From: Streptomyces nigrescens
GTDB lineage: Bacteria; Actinomycetota; Actinomycetes; Streptomycetales; Streptomycetaceae
Assembly: GCA_024349765.1 (NCBI GenBank)
Contig: AP026074.1
Span: 434,001 to 498,000 of the forward strand
DNA length: 64,000 bases
Reading direction: 5' to 3'
The stretch's first letter is position 1. Each line of letters opens with the position of its first letter. Shown here piece after piece: positions 62,601-64,000 of the stretch. Position numbers and translations under genes: made by a program. A model generated the notes under the pieces. That model was not told where the DNA came from, ran no database searches, and saw only the letters and a program-made list of their open reading frames with translations.

Positions 62601-63630
62601 CGCGGTGCGCTGGTCGGAGATCCGCCCGCGGCTGCGGGACCTGATCGGAACCCGGCTGGAACTGCGGCTCGGCGACCCGATGGAGTCGGAGGTGGGTACC
62701 CGGGCCGCCGGCGATGTGCCGCAGCAGCCCGGCCGTGGTCTGACCAGCTCCGGATACCACTTCAGGGCCGCGCTGCCCCGGCTGGACGGCAGTTCGGAGA
62801 CGGCCGAGCTGGCCACCGCCACCAGGGCGGCCGGCGCGGAGGTCGCGGCCTTCTGGACCGGTGCTGCCGTGCCGGGCGTCCGGCTGCTCCCCACCCACCT
62901 CGGGGTGGAACGACTCCCCGCGCCGGAGGACGGCCCGAGGGTCTGCGTGGGCTGGGACGAGCAACGGCTGCTGCCGGTGTGGCACGACTTCTCCCACACC
63001 CCGCACCTGATGGTCTTCGGGGACGGCGAGACGGGCAAGTCCAACGCGCTGCGTCTGATGGCCCGGGCCATCACCTCGCACTTCAGCCCGGAACGCGCCC
63101 GCATCCTGCTCGCCGACCCCGGTAGGGAGCTCCTGAAGGACGTACCGGAGGCGTACCGCGTGGGGTACGTGGTGGACACCGAAGCGCTGGCCGACGTGGC
63201 CGGCAGCGCCGCGGTCTCGATGCAGAAGCGTCTGCCCGGCCCGGAGATCACCCCGGAGCGCCTGCACCAACGCGACTGGTGGGAGGGGCCGGAACTCTTC
63301 CTCCTCATCGACGACTACGACCTGCTCGCCACCGGTGGCGCGGTGGGCGGCCCGCTGGCCCCGCTCGTGCCCTACCTGGCTCAGGGCGTCCACATCGGCC
63401 TGCACCTGGTGGTCTCCCGCAGTACCTCCGGGGCGATGCGGGCCATGATGGACCCGCTGCTGCGCCGGATGTGGGAGCTGGGAAGCCCCGCGCTGCTGCT
63501 GTCCTACCCCAACGAGGAGGGGAAGTTCCTCGGCGAGGCCAAGCCCCGCACCCTGCCCCCGGGACGCGCCCAGTTGGTGACCCGACGGGGCGTCAAGCTC
63601 GTCCAGACCGGGCTGGTCCGTCCGCGGTGA
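59638..63630 (+). CDS. eccC: Type VII secretion ATPase EccC
   Basis: A 1330-residue FtsK/SpoIIIE-like translocation ATPase, the motor of ESX-type secretion. Two membrane helices near the N-terminus (VLLYLPMGLGTTAMVLMF, FLMSGVMGIAMVSMTF), a DUF/linker domain, then three ATPase domains: first Walker A GATGSGKSE and B LVIVVDEFSELL, second AGAPQMGKST and FLVVDGWA, third FGDGETGKSN and FLLIDDYDLL. Only the first has a full Walker B glutamate, as in other EccC proteins where the later domains are regulatory and bind substrate. Start is ATG 59638 or GTG 59632; the latter overlaps the LuxR stop. EccD follows 68 bases downstream. Confidence 0.93.
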   Translation: MSTVIVKRSPRADGPPMPSGRVELAEPPVLGEPATADLGSVLLYLPMGLGTTAMVLMFSTGGSSPTSFLMSGVMGIAMVSMTFSQLGRAGGERKRRIRAERRDYLRYLGQLRAQARAAAEEQRAAVCWDNPRPQQLAALAAGPRLWERRPGHEDFAHVRTGVGMRRAALEFAPPHTRPVEDLEPLSAVSLRRFARASRAVPGVPVTVALRRFTSVELVGDRAGVLGLARAVVGQLATFHSPDELRIALLTDDAGRAEWDWVKWLPHNAHPEREDATGPLRLTAGDHDALTELLGAEFADRPEHDQSAVPGTTEPFVVIVADGVDDLPERCRLFDGGVRCAVVLDVTGSLRGGPKVLRLTVENGKVTFPTGETTADAEADLLTGAAAERLARTLAPRRTGGTVDLLDKPLETDFDLTTLLGIRDARGFDVASLWRPRTEQQARLVVPIGVTEDGEVVEVDLKESAQGGMGPHGLLIGATGSGKSELLRTLVVGLAATHSSEVLNLVLVDFKGGATFLNMDRLPHTSAVITNLSDELPLVDRMQDSLTGEVIRRQELLRESGYSSLFDYEKARLAGARLAPLPSLVIVVDEFSELLASKPDFAELFVMIGRVGRSLGIHLLLASQRLDEGRINRVEGHLSYRIALRTFSSMESRSVIGSSSAYELPSEPGHGYLKIDTTNLVRFKAAYVSGPCPEPPVASTPSARAARVAGEVVPFRLEPAPAAAPEPEPTHHAPSLPTTPGADAEQESGPTGRGEDGESLLEVMVDRLVDAGPPARQVWLPPLDDSPSLDHLLPGIVPEPARGMAAGESARHGALRVPLGVVDRPYEQLRELLEADLSGADGHVAVAGAPQMGKSTLLRSLMLSLALTHTPAEVQFYCLDFGGGLASVSGLPHVGSVAGRLDRDRVLRTVEEISQLLEVRERQFADLSLENMAGYRGARARGEIDSPYGDVFLVVDGWATLRQDFEDLEARIAELAARGLAFGVHVVISAVRWSEIRPRLRDLIGTRLELRLGDPMESEVGTRAAGDVPQQPGRGLTSSGYHFRAALPRLDGSSETAELATATRAAGAEVAAFWTGAAVPGVRLLPTHLGVERLPAPEDGPRVCVGWDEQRLLPVWHDFSHTPHLMVFGDGETGKSNALRLMARAITSHFSPERARILLADPGRELLKDVPEAYRVGYVVDTEALADVAGSAAVSMQKRLPGPEITPERLHQRDWWEGPELFLLIDDYDLLATGGAVGGPLAPLVPYLAQGVHIGLHLVVSRSTSGAMRAMMDPLLRRMWELGSPALLLSYPNEEGKFLGEAKPRTLPPGRAQLVTRRGVKLVQTGLVRPR

Positions 63631-63698
63631 CCGGCGCCGCACCATCAGGCCGTACCGCCCCTCCCGCCCCCTTCCCGTTCCCGCATCCGAGGAGCTTC

Positions 63699-64000
63699 AT
63701 GACCACCGCGAGTACCACCACCGTCGCGGGCCGATCCGACGTCTGCCGGCTGACCGTCGTGGGGCCCGAGCGACGGGCGGACCTCGCCGTTCCGGCCACG
63801 GTGACCGTCGGCGACCTGCTCGGGGTGGTGCGCGGCCATGTGTGCGGCGACCCCGGGCGCAACGACGGCGACTGGGTGCTCCAACGGCTGGGCGAACCGC
63901 CCCTCGACCCGGACGGCACCCCGGCCACGCTCGACCTGCGGGACGGCGAGGTGCTGTACCTGCGTCCGGTGGACGACTCCCTGGCGGTGCTGCACTTCGA
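63699..64000 (+). CDS. eccD: Type VII secretion membrane protein EccD, N-terminus only
   Basis: The gene runs off the right edge after about 100 codons. The visible part is the ubiquitin-like (YukD) N-terminal domain: DVCRLTVVGPERRADLAVPA, TVTVGDLLGVVRGHVCGD, LDLRDGEVLYLRPVDD. In full-length EccD this cytoplasmic domain precedes eleven membrane helices that form the channel rim. ATG at 63699 has GAGGAG upstream. Its position directly after eccC is standard in streptomycete ESX clusters. Confidence 0.82.
   Translation, partial: MTTASTTTVAGRSDVCRLTVVGPERRADLAVPATVTVGDLLGVVRGHVCGDPGRNDGDWVLQRLGEPPLDPDGTPATLDLRDGEVLYLRPVDDSLAVLHF

Overview
The window is high-GC actinobacterial DNA, most likely from a Streptomyces chromosome. 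The evidence is the codon use, the many GTG and TTG starts, the dense set of TetR/MarR/LysR/PadR/MerR regulators, a melC1-melC2 tyrosinase operon, a Tat-dependent PhoA-type phosphatase behind a PHO box, and the start of a type VII secretion cluster at the right end. I see no rRNA, tRNA, CRISPR array, intact transposase or prophage.

Layout. 0-2.1 kb: small regulator/target units (Rrf2 with a quinone oxidoreductase, TetR with a decayed partner). 2.3-6.8 kb: a two-gene cassette of a stand-alone DUF4132-type protein and a 1227-residue partner, behind a motif that matches the actinobacterial RecA-independent DNA-damage promoter. 6.9-12 kb: a small membrane protein, a GNAT acetyltransferase, a TetR gene with a wrecked MFS pump, and an ABC exporter half-molecule. 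12.5-17.4 kb: a secreted ricin-type lectin, a membrane acyltransferase, and a TetR with three operator copies facing a broken MDR gene, followed by an intact MDR reductase. 17.5-24 kb: nucleoside deaminase, membrane-anchored double ABM protein, FAD oxidoreductase, secreted LTD protein, CMD protein with a divergent LysR, and a thioesterase. 24.3-29.6 kb: a CseA-like lipoprotein and CseC-like sensor kinase without response regulator, a barstar-domain protein and a Tat-exported lipase-like hydrolase. 29.7-36.2 kb: unknown protein, double-MerR regulator, frameshifted DUF6194 gene, secreted lipase, KatG. 36.3-43.8 kb: VOC protein, PPOX protein, two-module Lrp regulator with divergent SDR, SnoaL-like protein, methyltransferase, truncated adenylating enzyme and an unknown protein. 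44-49.6 kb: tyrosinase operon, orphan solute-binding lipoprotein, decayed MarR/SnoaL pair, membrane protein, NmrA-like protein. 49.8-56.9 kb: LysE exporter, HAD phosphatase, PhoA, MarR/SDR pair, GH-like protein with PadR, broken esterase. 57.1-64 kb: Ser/Thr kinase, LuxR-type regulator, EccC ATPase and the start of eccD.

Two themes stand out. First, at least thirteen genes are truncated, internally deleted or frameshifted, often next to an intact regulator that still has a clear operator, and no mobile element is visible that would explain it. Second, many intergenic regions carry strong palindromes or direct repeats that pair a regulator with its likely target. Function calls rest on motif recognition by eye; no database search was run.
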